NCBI RefSeq assembly: GCF_002245625.1
Contig: NZ_NOIG01000009.1
Coordinates: forward strand, 124,001 to 188,000
Origin: Acidovorax kalamii
GTDB lineage: Bacteria; Pseudomonadota; Gammaproteobacteria; Burkholderiales; Burkholderiaceae_C
Length of the DNA stretch: 64,000 bases
Reading direction: 5' to 3'
Shown here: positions 45,977 to 53,992 of the stretch, piece after piece
Layout of the letters: every line of letters starts with the position of its first letter
Position numbering within the stretch: the stretch's first letter is position 1
The notes under the pieces: model-generated
The model's input: only the letters and a program-made list of their open reading frames with translations
The model's database searches: none
Told to the model about the DNA's origin: nothing
Position numbers and translations under genes: made by a program

Positions 45977-45999
45977 CCCCCTGAGTCGCTTCGCGGCTT
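45977..45999 (-). repeat. GC-rich dispersed repeat, copy 3
   Basis: CCCCCTGAGTCGCTTCGCGG then CTT is the reverse complement of the AAG-GC hairpin-CTCAGGGGG part of copies 1 and 2. It lies between the convergent glpK and GntR genes; it may serve as a transcript end. Confidence 0.6.
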
Positions 46000-46115
46000 G
46001 GGCGGCCCTTGCGCGAGGGCACTGGCCCTGGCCGCGCCAGCTTCATGCACGAGGGTGGCGCGCAGCGCAATCAATCACTGATACGGAACCACCGGCGCCG
46101 GGTGGCGCCCCCCGG

Positions 46116-46802
46116 TCAAACAAAGGGGGTTTCGGCGGCTTCGCCCATTGCGCGCTCGCGCGCCGTGGCCAGCAGTTCCCGGCGCGTGTGGTCGATGTGC
46201 TCTTCGAGCAGTGCCACCACCCGGGCCACATCGCGCGCGCGGCAGGCGGCCAGCAGCGCATAGTGGTCTTCCATCGGCTTGTCGCGCCCCGTGGCTTCGG
46301 ACATGGCCACGTGGGTGTAGCGGTCGGTGTTGAGGCAATACTCCTCGATCAGCCGGCGCAGGCGCCCATTGTTGGCCGGCGCCGACAGCGCCAGGTGGAA
46401 CTGCCGGTTGTACTCGGCCCAGTCGGCCACCACATCCGACGCCGCATAGGCCTCCAGGATGCGCTCCATCGCCTCGAAGTCGCGCTCCACCATGTTGGGC
46501 ACGGCCAGCCGCGCGGCATGGCATTCCAGCGCCACGCGGATGTCCAGCAGCTCGCAGATCTGCTGCACGTTCATGCCCGCCACCACCGCCCCCCGGTTCA
46601 GGTGGTGCACCACCAGACCTTCTGACTCCAGCTGGCGCAGCGCCTCGCGCACCGGGATGCGGCTCGCCTGAAAGCGCTCGGCCAGCGCGTCCTGGCGCAA
46701 CTGGTGGCCCGCCTGGAGCTTGCCACTGAGGATTTCATTGCGCAGCACCTCGCGGATGGTCTGGTGCAGCGCCTGGGGCGCGGACGGCGAACGGGCTCTC
46801 AT
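46116..46802 (-). CDS. GntR-family (FCD/FadR-type) regulator
   Basis: A 228-residue regulator. The GntR winged helix at residues ~12-75 (LRNEILSGKLQAGHQLRQDA, LAERFQASRIPVREALRQLE) and the all-helical FCD ligand domain (~85-215) with metal-binding histidines in EYNRQFHLAL and HVAMSEATG. FCD GntR proteins generally sense carboxylic acids or amino acids. The ATG at 46802 directly borders the promoter region with two GGATCC-centred palindromes, its probable operators, shared with the divergent transporter operon. The longer in-frame start at 46952 would extend across those operators. Confidence 0.85.
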   Translation of the reverse strand: MRARSPSAPQALHQTIREVLRNEILSGKLQAGHQLRQDALAERFQASRIPVREALRQLESEGLVVHHLNRGAVVAGMNVQQICELLDIRVALECHAARLAVPNMVERDFEAMERILEAYAASDVVADWAEYNRQFHLALSAPANNGRLRRLIEEYCLNTDRYTHVAMSEATGRDKPMEDHYALLAACRARDVARVVALLEEHIDHTRRELLATARERAMGEAAETPFV

Positions 46803-46845
46803 GCCGGTATTGGAGCAGATTTTTTTCGAGGGTTTTTGGGGGCGG

Positions 46846-46874
46846 TTGCCAAATTGGATCCAATTACATAAACT
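46846..46874 (+). promoter_or_regulatory. Promoter of the branched-chain-type transporter operon
   Basis: TTGCCA (46846-46851), 17-bp spacer, TAAACT (46869-46874). The spacer contains the first palindrome (46852-46865) and the second begins at the -10 box, so binding of the GntR protein would block polymerase. Confidence 0.5.
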
Positions 46875-46883
46875 TGGATCCAA
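46852..46883. promoter_or_regulatory. Two palindromic operators (TTGGATCCAA) of the GntR regulator
   Basis: AATTGGATCCAATT (46852-46865) is a perfect 14-bp palindrome. TTGGATCCAA (46874-46883) repeats its 10-bp core. Their centres are 20 bp apart, two helical turns, suited to cooperative binding of two dimers. They lie 50 bp from the GntR ATG and about 100 bp from the transporter gene. Confidence 0.8.
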
Positions 46884-46984
46884 TCTGACATCAAACGGAT
46901 ACAAACCATCGATGCGCAGCCCTGGCACCCCGTGCAACCGCCCGCGCCGCAAGGCGCCCCCTCCCCTTCCTTCCTGGAGTTCCC

Positions 46985-48109
46985 ATGTTCCTCACCCGCC
47001 GCCACCTGCCCGCCGCTGCCGCAGCAGCCCTTGCGCTTGGTCTTGCCGCCACCCCGCTGCCCGCCCTGGCGCAGGAGACCATCCACATGGGCGCCGTGCT
47101 GTCGCTCACCGGTGCCAACGCCACCGTGGGCGAAGACGTACGCCGTGCCGTGGCGCTGGCGGTGGACAAGGTCAACGCCGACGGCGGCGTGCTGGGCAAG
47201 AAGTTCGGCGTGATCGTGGAAGACTCGGGCGGCAACGCCACCACGGCCCTGAACGCAGCACGCAAGCTGGTCAGCGTGGACAAGGTGCCGGTGGTGATCG
47301 GCGAATACTCCTCGGGCATCACCCTGCCCATGGCGCAGTACCTGGTGAAGGAGGGCGTGGCCCACCTCAACATCGCCAGCACCAGCATCAAGATCCGCGA
47401 CCTGGGCGCCAGCTCGTTCAACCTGATCGGGCTGGAGGACAAGGGCAACCAGTTCTCCTCCAAGGACGTGTGGGACCTCGGCTACCGCAACGTGGCCATG
47501 GTGGCGCCCAACAATGCCTACGGCCAGGGCGTGGTGCACGGCTTCAAGCAGGAGTTCGAGAAGCTGGGCGGCAAGGTCGTGACCGAGGTGCTCTACACCG
47601 CCGGGCAGTCCACCTACCGCCGCGAGCTGCAGCAGATGGCGCGCAGCAACCCCGACGCCTACATCTACACCGCCTACGGCCAGGAGTCGGCCGTGATCAA
47701 CCGCGAGGCCATGGAGCTGGGCCTGCGCGCCAAGCCGTTCTACGCCATCCTGATCTCCATGAGCCTGTCAGACACGGCCCCCGAGATTGCCAAGGGCCAG
47801 CTCGGCATGGAGGTGGGCAGCGTCTACGGCGCAGCCGGCAAGGCCTACGCCGACGCGTTTGCCGCCAAGTACAAGGAGGGCATGAAGACCTCGTACACCG
47901 GCTATGCCTACGACGCGGTGCTGATGACCGCCGCCGCCATGAACAAGGCGAAATCCACCGACACCGCCGCCGTGCAGGCCGCGCTCAAGGAGATCGGCAA
48001 GGGCGGCTATGTGGGCGTGACCGGGCCCATCGTGTTCGACGCCGACCGCCAGCGCATCGATCCCCCTTACGCCAAGCTCAAGTTCGACGGCAAGGTCGTT
48101 CCTCGGTGA
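46985..48109 (+). CDS. Branched-chain-type ABC transporter substrate-binding protein (first)
   Basis: A 374-residue periplasmic protein of the Leu/Ile/Val (LivK) class. Signal peptide at residues 1-29 (RRHLPAAAAAALALGLAATP, ALAQE). Fold landmarks are IHMGAVLSLTGANATVGEDV, GVIVEDSGGNATTALNAARK and PVVIGEYSSGITLPMAQYL. Substrates of this class range from branched-chain amino acids to amides, urea and aromatic acids, so leucine is not assured. It is the first gene after the GntR-controlled promoter; about 217 bp separate it from the permease gene, filled with two repeats. Confidence 0.85.
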   Translation: MFLTRRHLPAAAAAALALGLAATPLPALAQETIHMGAVLSLTGANATVGEDVRRAVALAVDKVNADGGVLGKKFGVIVEDSGGNATTALNAARKLVSVDKVPVVIGEYSSGITLPMAQYLVKEGVAHLNIASTSIKIRDLGASSFNLIGLEDKGNQFSSKDVWDLGYRNVAMVAPNNAYGQGVVHGFKQEFEKLGGKVVTEVLYTAGQSTYRRELQQMARSNPDAYIYTAYGQESAVINREAMELGLRAKPFYAILISMSLSDTAPEIAKGQLGMEVGSVYGAAGKAYADAFAAKYKEGMKTSYTGYAYDAVLMTAAAMNKAKSTDTAAVQAALKEIGKGGYVGVTGPIVFDADRQRIDPPYAKLKFDGKVVPR

Positions 48110-48112
48110 CAT

Positions 48113-48156
48113 CCCCCTGAGCCTCAAAGATGCAAGGCGCTGACGTGCCTTCCCCC
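48113..48156 (-). repeat. GC-rich dispersed repeat, copy 4
   Basis: CCCCCTGAGCC at the left and GACGTGCCTTCCCCC at the right, the reverse orientation of copies 1 and 2 with a longer middle. It lies in the gap between the first binding-protein gene and livH. A further C-run/G-run (CCCCC at 48152-48156 with GGGGG at 48186-48190) follows. Confidence 0.5.
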
Positions 48157-48269
48157 TTCTCTGGAATCGCTGGCGCGATTCAGTAAGGGGGACGCAGCCC
48201 TCGCTGCGCGTGGCCCTTGCGTGGCTGCCCAGCCTGGGCCGCAAATTCTCCAAGCCAAATTGGCCTTTC

Positions 48270-48310
48270 GCGCGCGACCATAAAGCGCCGATCGCTCTCG
48301 TTTTCATAGC
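48270..48310 (+). repeat. 41-bp AT-cored dispersed element, copy 6
   Basis: Plus strand begins GCGCGCGACCATAAAGCGCC and ends TCGTTTTCATAGC. It aligns with the other copies over the exact 41-bp length but with a changed middle (GCTCTCG in place of GCTATNN). It lies 16 bp before the livH ATG. Confidence 0.55.
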
Positions 48311-48326
48311 AATCTAGTTCCCCTCC

Positions 48327-49220
48327 ATGCTCCAACTGCTCTTTGACACGCTGCTGCGTGCCTCAGACCTCGCGCTCATTGCGCTGGGCCTGAGCACCGT
48401 CTACGGCCTCGTCAAGTTTCCCAACATCGCGCATGTGCAATACGCCATGCTGGGTGCCTACGCCACCTATGCTTTTTTTGCCATGGGCGTACCGCTGCCC
48501 CTGGCCATCCTCATCGCTAGCGTGCTCACCGGCTTGCTCACGCTGGTGCTGCACCTGCTGGTGTTCCGCCGCCTGCTGCGCTCCGGGCCCGCCATCACCA
48601 TGATCGGCTCCCTGGCCGTGGCCATGCTAGTCGTGGCCGTTGCGCAGGGCGTGGCCGGATCCTTCCCGCGCATGTTCAACTTGGCCCTGACCGCCCCGGT
48701 GCTGGTGGGCGATGTGCGCCTGTCGCACACCCAGATCTACGCCATGGCCACCACGGCGCTGCTGCTGGGGCTGTTCACGCTGCTGCTGTTCTTCACCCGC
48801 ACGGGCCGCGCGATGCGGGCCCTGTCCACCAACCCCGCGCTGGCGGCCGCCTCGGGCCTGAACGCCGAGGGCATCACGCGCCTGGTCAACTTTGCCAGCG
48901 GCGCCATCGCCGGGCTGGGTGGCAGCCTGCTGGCGCTGTCCACCGGCGCGCACATCAACCTGGGGCACGACCTGCTGCTGCCGGTGTTCGCCGCCGCCAT
49001 CCTGGGTGGCCTGGGCAACCCGCTGGGCGCGGTGGTGGGCGCGCTGCTCATCGCGCTGACCGAGACGCTGGTCACCAACCTCAACTTCGGGCCGCTGCTG
49101 GGCAAGAGCATGGCCTTCCTGCCGGTGTCGTACATCAGCGCCGGTTCTTTCCTGATCCTGCTGCTGGCGCTGCTTTTCAAGCCCTACGGCCTGTTCGACC
49201 GCGAGGTGCGCCGTGTTTGA
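48327..49220 (+). CDS. livH: Branched-chain-type ABC transporter permease LivH
   Basis: A 297-residue inner-membrane protein with eight predicted spans. Begins ALIALGLSTVYGLVKFPNIA; the family signature GLNAEGITRLVNFASGAIAG LGGSLL and ILGGLGNPLGAVVGALLIAL mark the membrane core that meets the ATPases. It overlaps livM by 8 bp (start 49213). Confidence 0.87.
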   Translation: MLQLLFDTLLRASDLALIALGLSTVYGLVKFPNIAHVQYAMLGAYATYAFFAMGVPLPLAILIASVLTGLLTLVLHLLVFRRLLRSGPAITMIGSLAVAMLVVAVAQGVAGSFPRMFNLALTAPVLVGDVRLSHTQIYAMATTALLLGLFTLLLFFTRTGRAMRALSTNPALAAASGLNAEGITRLVNFASGAIAGLGGSLLALSTGAHINLGHDLLLPVFAAAILGGLGNPLGAVVGALLIALTETLVTNLNFGPLLGKSMAFLPVSYISAGSFLILLLALLFKPYGLFDREVRRV

Positions 49221-50100
49221 TTTTTTCATTTCCACCCTCACCGTGGCGGGCATCTACGGCCTCATGGCGCTGGGCCTGAACCTGCAGGCCGGTGTGTCGG
49301 GCCTGCTCAACTTCGGCCACATTGCCTTCGCGGGCATCGGCGCCTATGCCACGGGCATTGCCGTGCAGGCGGGCTGGCACCCGGTGGCGGGCGCCGCCTG
49401 CGGCGTGCTCGTCGCCATGGTCCTGGGCTGGTGCGTGGCGCGCCTGGGCCGACAGCTCGGCTCGGACTACTGGGGCATCGCCACCCTGGCCATCGCCGAG
49501 ATCCTGCGCACCGTGGCCACCAACGAGGACTGGCTGACCGGCGGCGCCAATGGCATCGCCGGCATCCCCTCGCTGTTTGACGGCCTGGGCCGTCCCTGGA
49601 GTGCGCTGGCCTTTCTGGCCCTGGTGTTGCTCGCACTCGGCGCTTTCGCACTGCTGGCGTCGCGCCTGGCCAGCGGCCGCTTTGGCCGCGCGCTGCGGCT
49701 GATGCGCGAAGAGCCCCAGCTGGCCATCTGCATGGGCTACGACCTGCGCCAGCTCAAGTCGCACGCCATCATGGCCGGTGCGGCCGTGACGGCGCTGGGC
49801 GGCTCGCTCTACGCACACTACATGAGCTTTGCCGGGCCCGACTACATGGTGGCTGCGGAGACCTTCCTGCTCTGGACCATGCTGATGATCGGTGGCCTGG
49901 GCAACACGGCCGGTGTGCTTACTGGTGTCGTGCTGGTGCAGGCGGCCTACGCGCTCGTGCCGTTCGCCAAGGACCACTTCCATTTCAGCTCCGACCTGGC
50001 GGGCGCCCTGCGCCTGGGCCTGATCGGCGCCATCCTCCTGGCCTGCCTGCTGTGGCGCAGCCAGGGCCTCATCCCCGAAAAGCTGCGCAGGATCCCATGA
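49213..50100 (+). CDS. livM: Branched-chain-type ABC transporter permease LivM
   Basis: A 295-residue inner-membrane protein with about eight spans. GLMALGLNLQAGVSGLLNFG and HIAFAGIGAYATGIA at the N-terminus, and GGLGNTAGVLTGVVLVQAAY near the C-terminus, are LivM landmarks. The start overlaps livH and the stop overlaps livG (ATGA), so the permeases and ATPase are made together. Confidence 0.87.
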   Translation: MFDFFISTLTVAGIYGLMALGLNLQAGVSGLLNFGHIAFAGIGAYATGIAVQAGWHPVAGAACGVLVAMVLGWCVARLGRQLGSDYWGIATLAIAEILRTVATNEDWLTGGANGIAGIPSLFDGLGRPWSALAFLALVLLALGAFALLASRLASGRFGRALRLMREEPQLAICMGYDLRQLKSHAIMAGAAVTALGGSLYAHYMSFAGPDYMVAAETFLLWTMLMIGGLGNTAGVLTGVVLVQAAYALVPFAKDHFHFSSDLAGALRLGLIGAILLACLLWRSQGLIPEKLRRIP

Positions 50101-50894
50101 GCACCGCCCCCATGAACGCATTCCTCGACATCCGCCAGATCGCCAAGGCCTTTGGCGGCAACCAGGTGCTGGAGGCCGTTGATGTCCAGATCACCCGGGG
50201 CGAGATCGTGGGCCTGCTGGGCCCCAACGGCTCGGGCAAAAGCACGCTGCTCAACGTCATCACCGGCTTCACACCCGCTGACGCAGGCACCGTGTTTTTC
50301 GACGGCCAGCGCATCGACCGCCTGGCTGCGCACCGCATCGTGCAGACCGGCATGGCGCGCACCTTCCAGCTGCCCTCCATGCCCACCCGGATGTCGGTGA
50401 TGGAAGTGGCCATGGCCGCTGCGACGGCGCACCACGGCGTGTTCGGCACCTTGCTGGGCACGGCTGCGGCGCGCACCACGGAGCGCGCAGCGCGCGACAA
50501 GGCGGCGCACTTGCTCAACGAGCTGCTGCTCACCCCCGTGCGGGATCTGCCCGCCTCGGCCCTGTCGGGCGGGCAGAAGAAGCTGCTGGGCATCGTCTGC
50601 GCCCTGATGGCCGAGCCCCGCATGCTGCTGCTGGACGAACCGACTGCGGGCGTGCACCCCAACCTGCGCCGCGACATCGTGGCCGCCCTGCAGCGCCTCA
50701 ACGCCCAGGGCATGACGCTGGTGATCGTGGAGCACGACATGCACTTCATCCGCGAGGTGTGCACGCGCTGCGTGGTGCTGGACCGTGGCCACATCGTGGC
50801 CAGCTGCCGCCCCGACCAACTGGCAAGCAATGAACGCGTGCTGCAGGCCTACCTGGGCTCCGCAGGCGCCCACCCCCTGGAAGCGAGTGCCTGA
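50097..50894 (+). CDS. livG: Branched-chain-type ABC transporter ATPase LivG
   Basis: A 265-residue cytosolic ATPase. Walker A GPNGSGKS, signature LSGGQKK, Walker B LLLLDEPTAG and H-loop IVEHDM are all intact. The start is the ATG at 50097 in the ATGA overlap with livM; an ATG at 50112 is an alternative. C-terminal LASNERVLQAYLG is typical of LivG. Confidence 0.88.
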   Translation: MSTAPMNAFLDIRQIAKAFGGNQVLEAVDVQITRGEIVGLLGPNGSGKSTLLNVITGFTPADAGTVFFDGQRIDRLAAHRIVQTGMARTFQLPSMPTRMSVMEVAMAAATAHHGVFGTLLGTAAARTTERAARDKAAHLLNELLLTPVRDLPASALSGGQKKLLGIVCALMAEPRMLLLDEPTAGVHPNLRRDIVAALQRLNAQGMTLVIVEHDMHFIREVCTRCVVLDRGHIVASCRPDQLASNERVLQAYLGSAGAHPLEASA

Positions 50895-51613
50895 TGATTG
50901 AGATCGACAACGTGGTGGCCGGATACACGGCCGACATCGACATCCTGCGCGGCATGACGCTGGCCGTGCAGCCCGCCGAGATCGTGACCCTGCTGGGCCC
51001 CAACGGCTGCGGCAAGAGCACGCTGCTCAAGACCATTGCGGGCTACCTGCTGCCGCGCAGCGGCAGCGTCACGCTGCAGGGCAAAAACGTGTCGCAGATC
51101 CCCGTGCACCAGAAGATCCGCCACTGCAGCCTGGGCTTTGTGCCGCAGACCGAGAACGTGTTCAGCGCCCTCACGATCCGCGAGAACCTGCAGGTGGGTG
51201 GCCACTACATGGCCCCGGCCGACTGCAGGGCGCGCATGGATGAGCTGTGCGTGCTCTACCCCATCCTGGGCAAGAAGTTCAACGCGCCAGCGGCCTCCAT
51301 GTCGGGCGGCGAGCGGCAGATCCTGGCGCTGGCGCGCGCGCTCATGCCACGCCCCGAGATCCTGCTGCTGGACGAACCCTCGGCGGGCCTGTCGCCCAAG
51401 GTGCTGCACGAGGTGTTCGATGCCATCGTGCAGGTGCGCAACCAGGAGCGCGTGACCGTGCTCATGGTGGAGCAGAACGCCATGGAGGCGCTGCGCATCT
51501 CCGACCGCGCCTACGTGCTCTCCATGGGCGCGGTGGCGCTCACCGGCCGCGCAGACGCACTCATGCGCGACGAGCAGGTGCGCGAGCTGTACCTGGGCGG
51601 CCGCGCGCACTGA
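50894..51613 (+). CDS. livF: Branched-chain-type ABC transporter ATPase LivF
   Basis: A 239-residue ATPase. Walker A GPNGCGKS, signature MSGGERQ, Walker B LLLLDEPSAG and H-loop MVEQNA (Gln in place of His, normal for LivF). It starts at the livG stop (overlap of one base). Confidence 0.88.
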   Translation: MIEIDNVVAGYTADIDILRGMTLAVQPAEIVTLLGPNGCGKSTLLKTIAGYLLPRSGSVTLQGKNVSQIPVHQKIRHCSLGFVPQTENVFSALTIRENLQVGGHYMAPADCRARMDELCVLYPILGKKFNAPAASMSGGERQILALARALMPRPEILLLDEPSAGLSPKVLHEVFDAIVQVRNQERVTVLMVEQNAMEALRISDRAYVLSMGAVALTGRADALMRDEQVRELYLGGRAH

Positions 51614-51658
51614 GCCGCTGACACGCCCTTCCTTGACGCCTCACCGGAGCCCCTCTCC

Positions 51659-52840
51659 ATGCCGCTTGACCGCTTGTCCCCCCAGGCCCTGGCCTCGCTC
51701 CTGCTCTGCGCTCTGGCGGGGGCCATGGCATTGCACCCGGCGCAGGCCCAGCCTGCCAAGGGGGCGCTGGCCCCGATCCAGCTGGGCACCACCGCCCCGT
51801 TCAGCGGAGCCTTTGCCGAATACGGGCAGGAGTACCGCAAGGGTGCGGACGCCTGCCTGGCCGCCGCCAACGCCGCCGGGGGGGTGCGCGGGCGCGCGGT
51901 GCAGATCACCTACCTGGACGACGGCTACGACCCCGCCCGCGCGGTGGCCAACGCGCGCACCCTGGCGGGCCAGGGCATTGCGGCCTTCGTGAACCTGGTG
52001 GGCACCGGCACGCTGCAGGCGCTGCAACCGGTGCTGGCCGACCTCCAGGTGCCGGTGATCGGTGCCTCCAGCGGTGCGCAGCAACTGCGCCAGGCGGGCA
52101 CGGCCAGCCGCTGGGTGTTCCACACCAAGGCCAGCAACAGCGAGGAGTTCGAGGGCTTCGCCCGCATGCTGCCCACCATCGGCATGGAGAAGGTCGCCCT
52201 GGTCTACCAGGACAACCCCTTTGGCAGGGCCGGCCTCGACAGCGCGCTCAAAGCCTTTGCCACGGGCACGGGGCGCCCGCCACCGACGGCAATTGCGCTG
52301 GGTGAACCCGCTGCGCAGGGGGATGCCCATCCGTTTGCCACCACCATCGCCCAGGTGCGCAGCGCCCAGCCGCAGGTGGTGGTGCTGATCGCCGCCGGGC
52401 AGGCCGCCCCCGCATTCATCGCCGCCTACCAGCAGGCCGCAGGGCCTGCAGCACGCGTGGCGGTGCTCAACGTGGTGGGTGGGCGGGTGCTGACCGACCA
52501 GCTCCAGGCCCGGGTGGCAGGCATCATGACCTCCATGCTTTACCCCAGCCCCTGGAGCACCTCGCGCCGCGTGGTGCGCGACTACCAGGCCAGCCTGGCC
52601 CGTACCGAGGCCAGCCCCTCCCTGCTGAGCCTGGAAGGCTGCATCAACCTGCGCTTTGCACTCGAAGCCCTGAAAGCGGCGGGCGACGATGCCTCGCCCG
52701 CCGGGGTGCGCCGCGCGCTGGAACGTGGTCTCACCGTGGACCTGGGCGACTTCACGCTCAGCCTGCCCGCAGGCAAGCAGGTGGCCTCCCGCTACACCTC
52801 GCTGGGCATTTACCGCAGCAATGGGCGCATCGCCGAATAA
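51659..52840 (+). CDS. Branched-chain-type substrate-binding protein (second)
   Basis: A 393-residue exported protein of the Leu/Ile/Val class with signal peptide at ~1-31 (LLLCALAGAMALHPAQAQ). Landmarks are LGTTAPFSGAFAEYGQEYRK, FVNLVGTGTLQALQPVL and RWVFHTKASNSEEFEGF. It differs clearly from the first binding protein and is closer to the family often found with aromatic-acid or unknown substrates. CCGGAG lies 10 bases before the ATG. It follows livF by 45 bp and is probably the last gene of the operon, giving the transporter two alternative ligands. Confidence 0.85.
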   Translation: MPLDRLSPQALASLLLCALAGAMALHPAQAQPAKGALAPIQLGTTAPFSGAFAEYGQEYRKGADACLAAANAAGGVRGRAVQITYLDDGYDPARAVANARTLAGQGIAAFVNLVGTGTLQALQPVLADLQVPVIGASSGAQQLRQAGTASRWVFHTKASNSEEFEGFARMLPTIGMEKVALVYQDNPFGRAGLDSALKAFATGTGRPPPTAIALGEPAAQGDAHPFATTIAQVRSAQPQVVVLIAAGQAAPAFIAAYQQAAGPAARVAVLNVVGGRVLTDQLQARVAGIMTSMLYPSPWSTSRRVVRDYQASLARTEASPSLLSLEGCINLRFALEALKAAGDDASPAGVRRALERGLTVDLGDFTLSLPAGKQVASRYTSLGIYRSNGRIAE

Positions 52841-53026
52841 GCGCCTATTCAAAGCAACCCCCTCCGGCTCCGCCCCATGGCGGGGCCTTCTGCAGAAGCC
52901 ACCGCCAGCGCCCGCCTGCGGGCGCGCTGGCCGGTATGCTCGCGCCACCAGGCACAGCGGCCTGTTGCATGCAGCGCCCAGGCGCTACGATGCTCACCGT
53001 TTCGGCCCCCGCATTTTTCCGTTCGC

Positions 53027-53884
53027 ATGACAACCACCCACACCCCCGACACCCCCCAGGCGGCGCATGCCAGCCTCCCCACCATCGCCTTCATCGGCGG
53101 CGGCAACATGGCCAGCGCCATCATTGGCGGGCTGATCCGCCAGGGCCACCCGGCCAGCCAGATCGAGGTGGTCGAGCCCTACGCCCCCACGCGCGAGGCG
53201 CTGCTCAAGAACTTCGGCCTCACGGCGCAGCCCGAGGCAGGCCCGGCGCTGCAGCGCGCCAGCATCGTGGTCTGGGCCGTCAAGCCCCAGACCTTCAAGG
53301 ACGCCGCCGCGCAGGCCCAGGCGCACACCCAGCAGGCCCTGCACCTGAGCGTGGCCGCGGGCATCCGCTCGGACAGCATCGCGCAATGGCTGGGCACCGA
53401 GCGCATCGTGCGCACCATGCCCAACACGCCCGCGCTGGTGGGCAAGGGCATGAGCGCGATCTACGCGCGCCCCGCCGTGACCCCGGCCGAGCGCCAGAGC
53501 GTGGAAGCCATCATGGACTCCACCGGCGAGTTCCTGTGGGTGGAGAGCGAGACCCAGCTCGACGCCGTCACCGCACTGTCGGGTTCGGGCCCGGCCTATG
53601 TGTTCTATTTCCTCGAAGCCATGACGCGTGCGGGGGTGGGCATGGGCCTGTCCGACGCGCAGGCGCACAAGCTGGCCGTGGGCACCTTTGTGGGCGCCTC
53701 GGAGCTGGCCCGCCGCTCGGACGAACCCCCGGCCGTGCTGCGCGAACGTGTCACTTCCAAGGGCGGCACGACCTATGCAGCCCTGCAGTCGATGGAGGCC
53801 AGCGGCGTGTCGCAGGCGTTCGAGGCCGCCATGCGCGCCGCCGAAAAACGCGCCAACGAACTCGGCAACGAGTTCGGGGCCTGA
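53027..53884 (+). CDS. proC: Pyrroline-5-carboxylate reductase
   Basis: A 285-residue cytosolic enzyme for the last step of proline synthesis. Rossmann motif FIGGGNMASAIIGGLIRQGH, then VWAVKPQTFKDAA; the C-terminal signature SGSGPAYVFYFLEAM with RRSDEPPAVLRERVTSKGGT and TYAAL. The ATG at 53027 is preferred; an in-frame start 150 bp earlier precedes the family N-terminus. It is followed by a strong terminator. Confidence 0.95.
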   Translation: MTTTHTPDTPQAAHASLPTIAFIGGGNMASAIIGGLIRQGHPASQIEVVEPYAPTREALLKNFGLTAQPEAGPALQRASIVVWAVKPQTFKDAAAQAQAHTQQALHLSVAAGIRSDSIAQWLGTERIVRTMPNTPALVGKGMSAIYARPAVTPAERQSVEAIMDSTGEFLWVESETQLDAVTALSGSGPAYVFYFLEAMTRAGVGMGLSDAQAHKLAVGTFVGASELARRSDEPPAVLRERVTSKGGTTYAALQSMEASGVSQAFEAAMRAAEKRANELGNEFGA

Positions 53885-53895
53885 CCACTGGCACC

Positions 53896-53932
53896 CTGTT
53901 CACGGCGCCGTGGGGAATCGTGAACAGTTTTT
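53896..53932 (+). terminator. Intrinsic terminator after proC
   Basis: CTGTTCACG (53896-53904) pairs with CGTGAACAG (53919-53927) around a 14-base loop, followed by TTTTT. Confidence 0.88.
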
Positions 53933-53951
53933 AAGGCTTTTTTGGCCTTCT

Positions 53952-53992
53952 CCGCTCGTCCATCAAGCGCTGACAGCTATCAATTTGTGAGT
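53952..53992 (+). repeat. 41-bp AT-cored dispersed element, copy 7, covering the ubiA stop
   Basis: Plus strand begins CCGCTCGTCCATCAAGCGC and ends TGACAGCTATCAATTTGTGAGT. The second half matches the family (AGCGC, CAGCTATC, TAGT-like end); the first half is diverged. On the minus strand it provides the last codons Leu-Thr-Asn and the TGA stop of ubiA. Confidence 0.6.
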
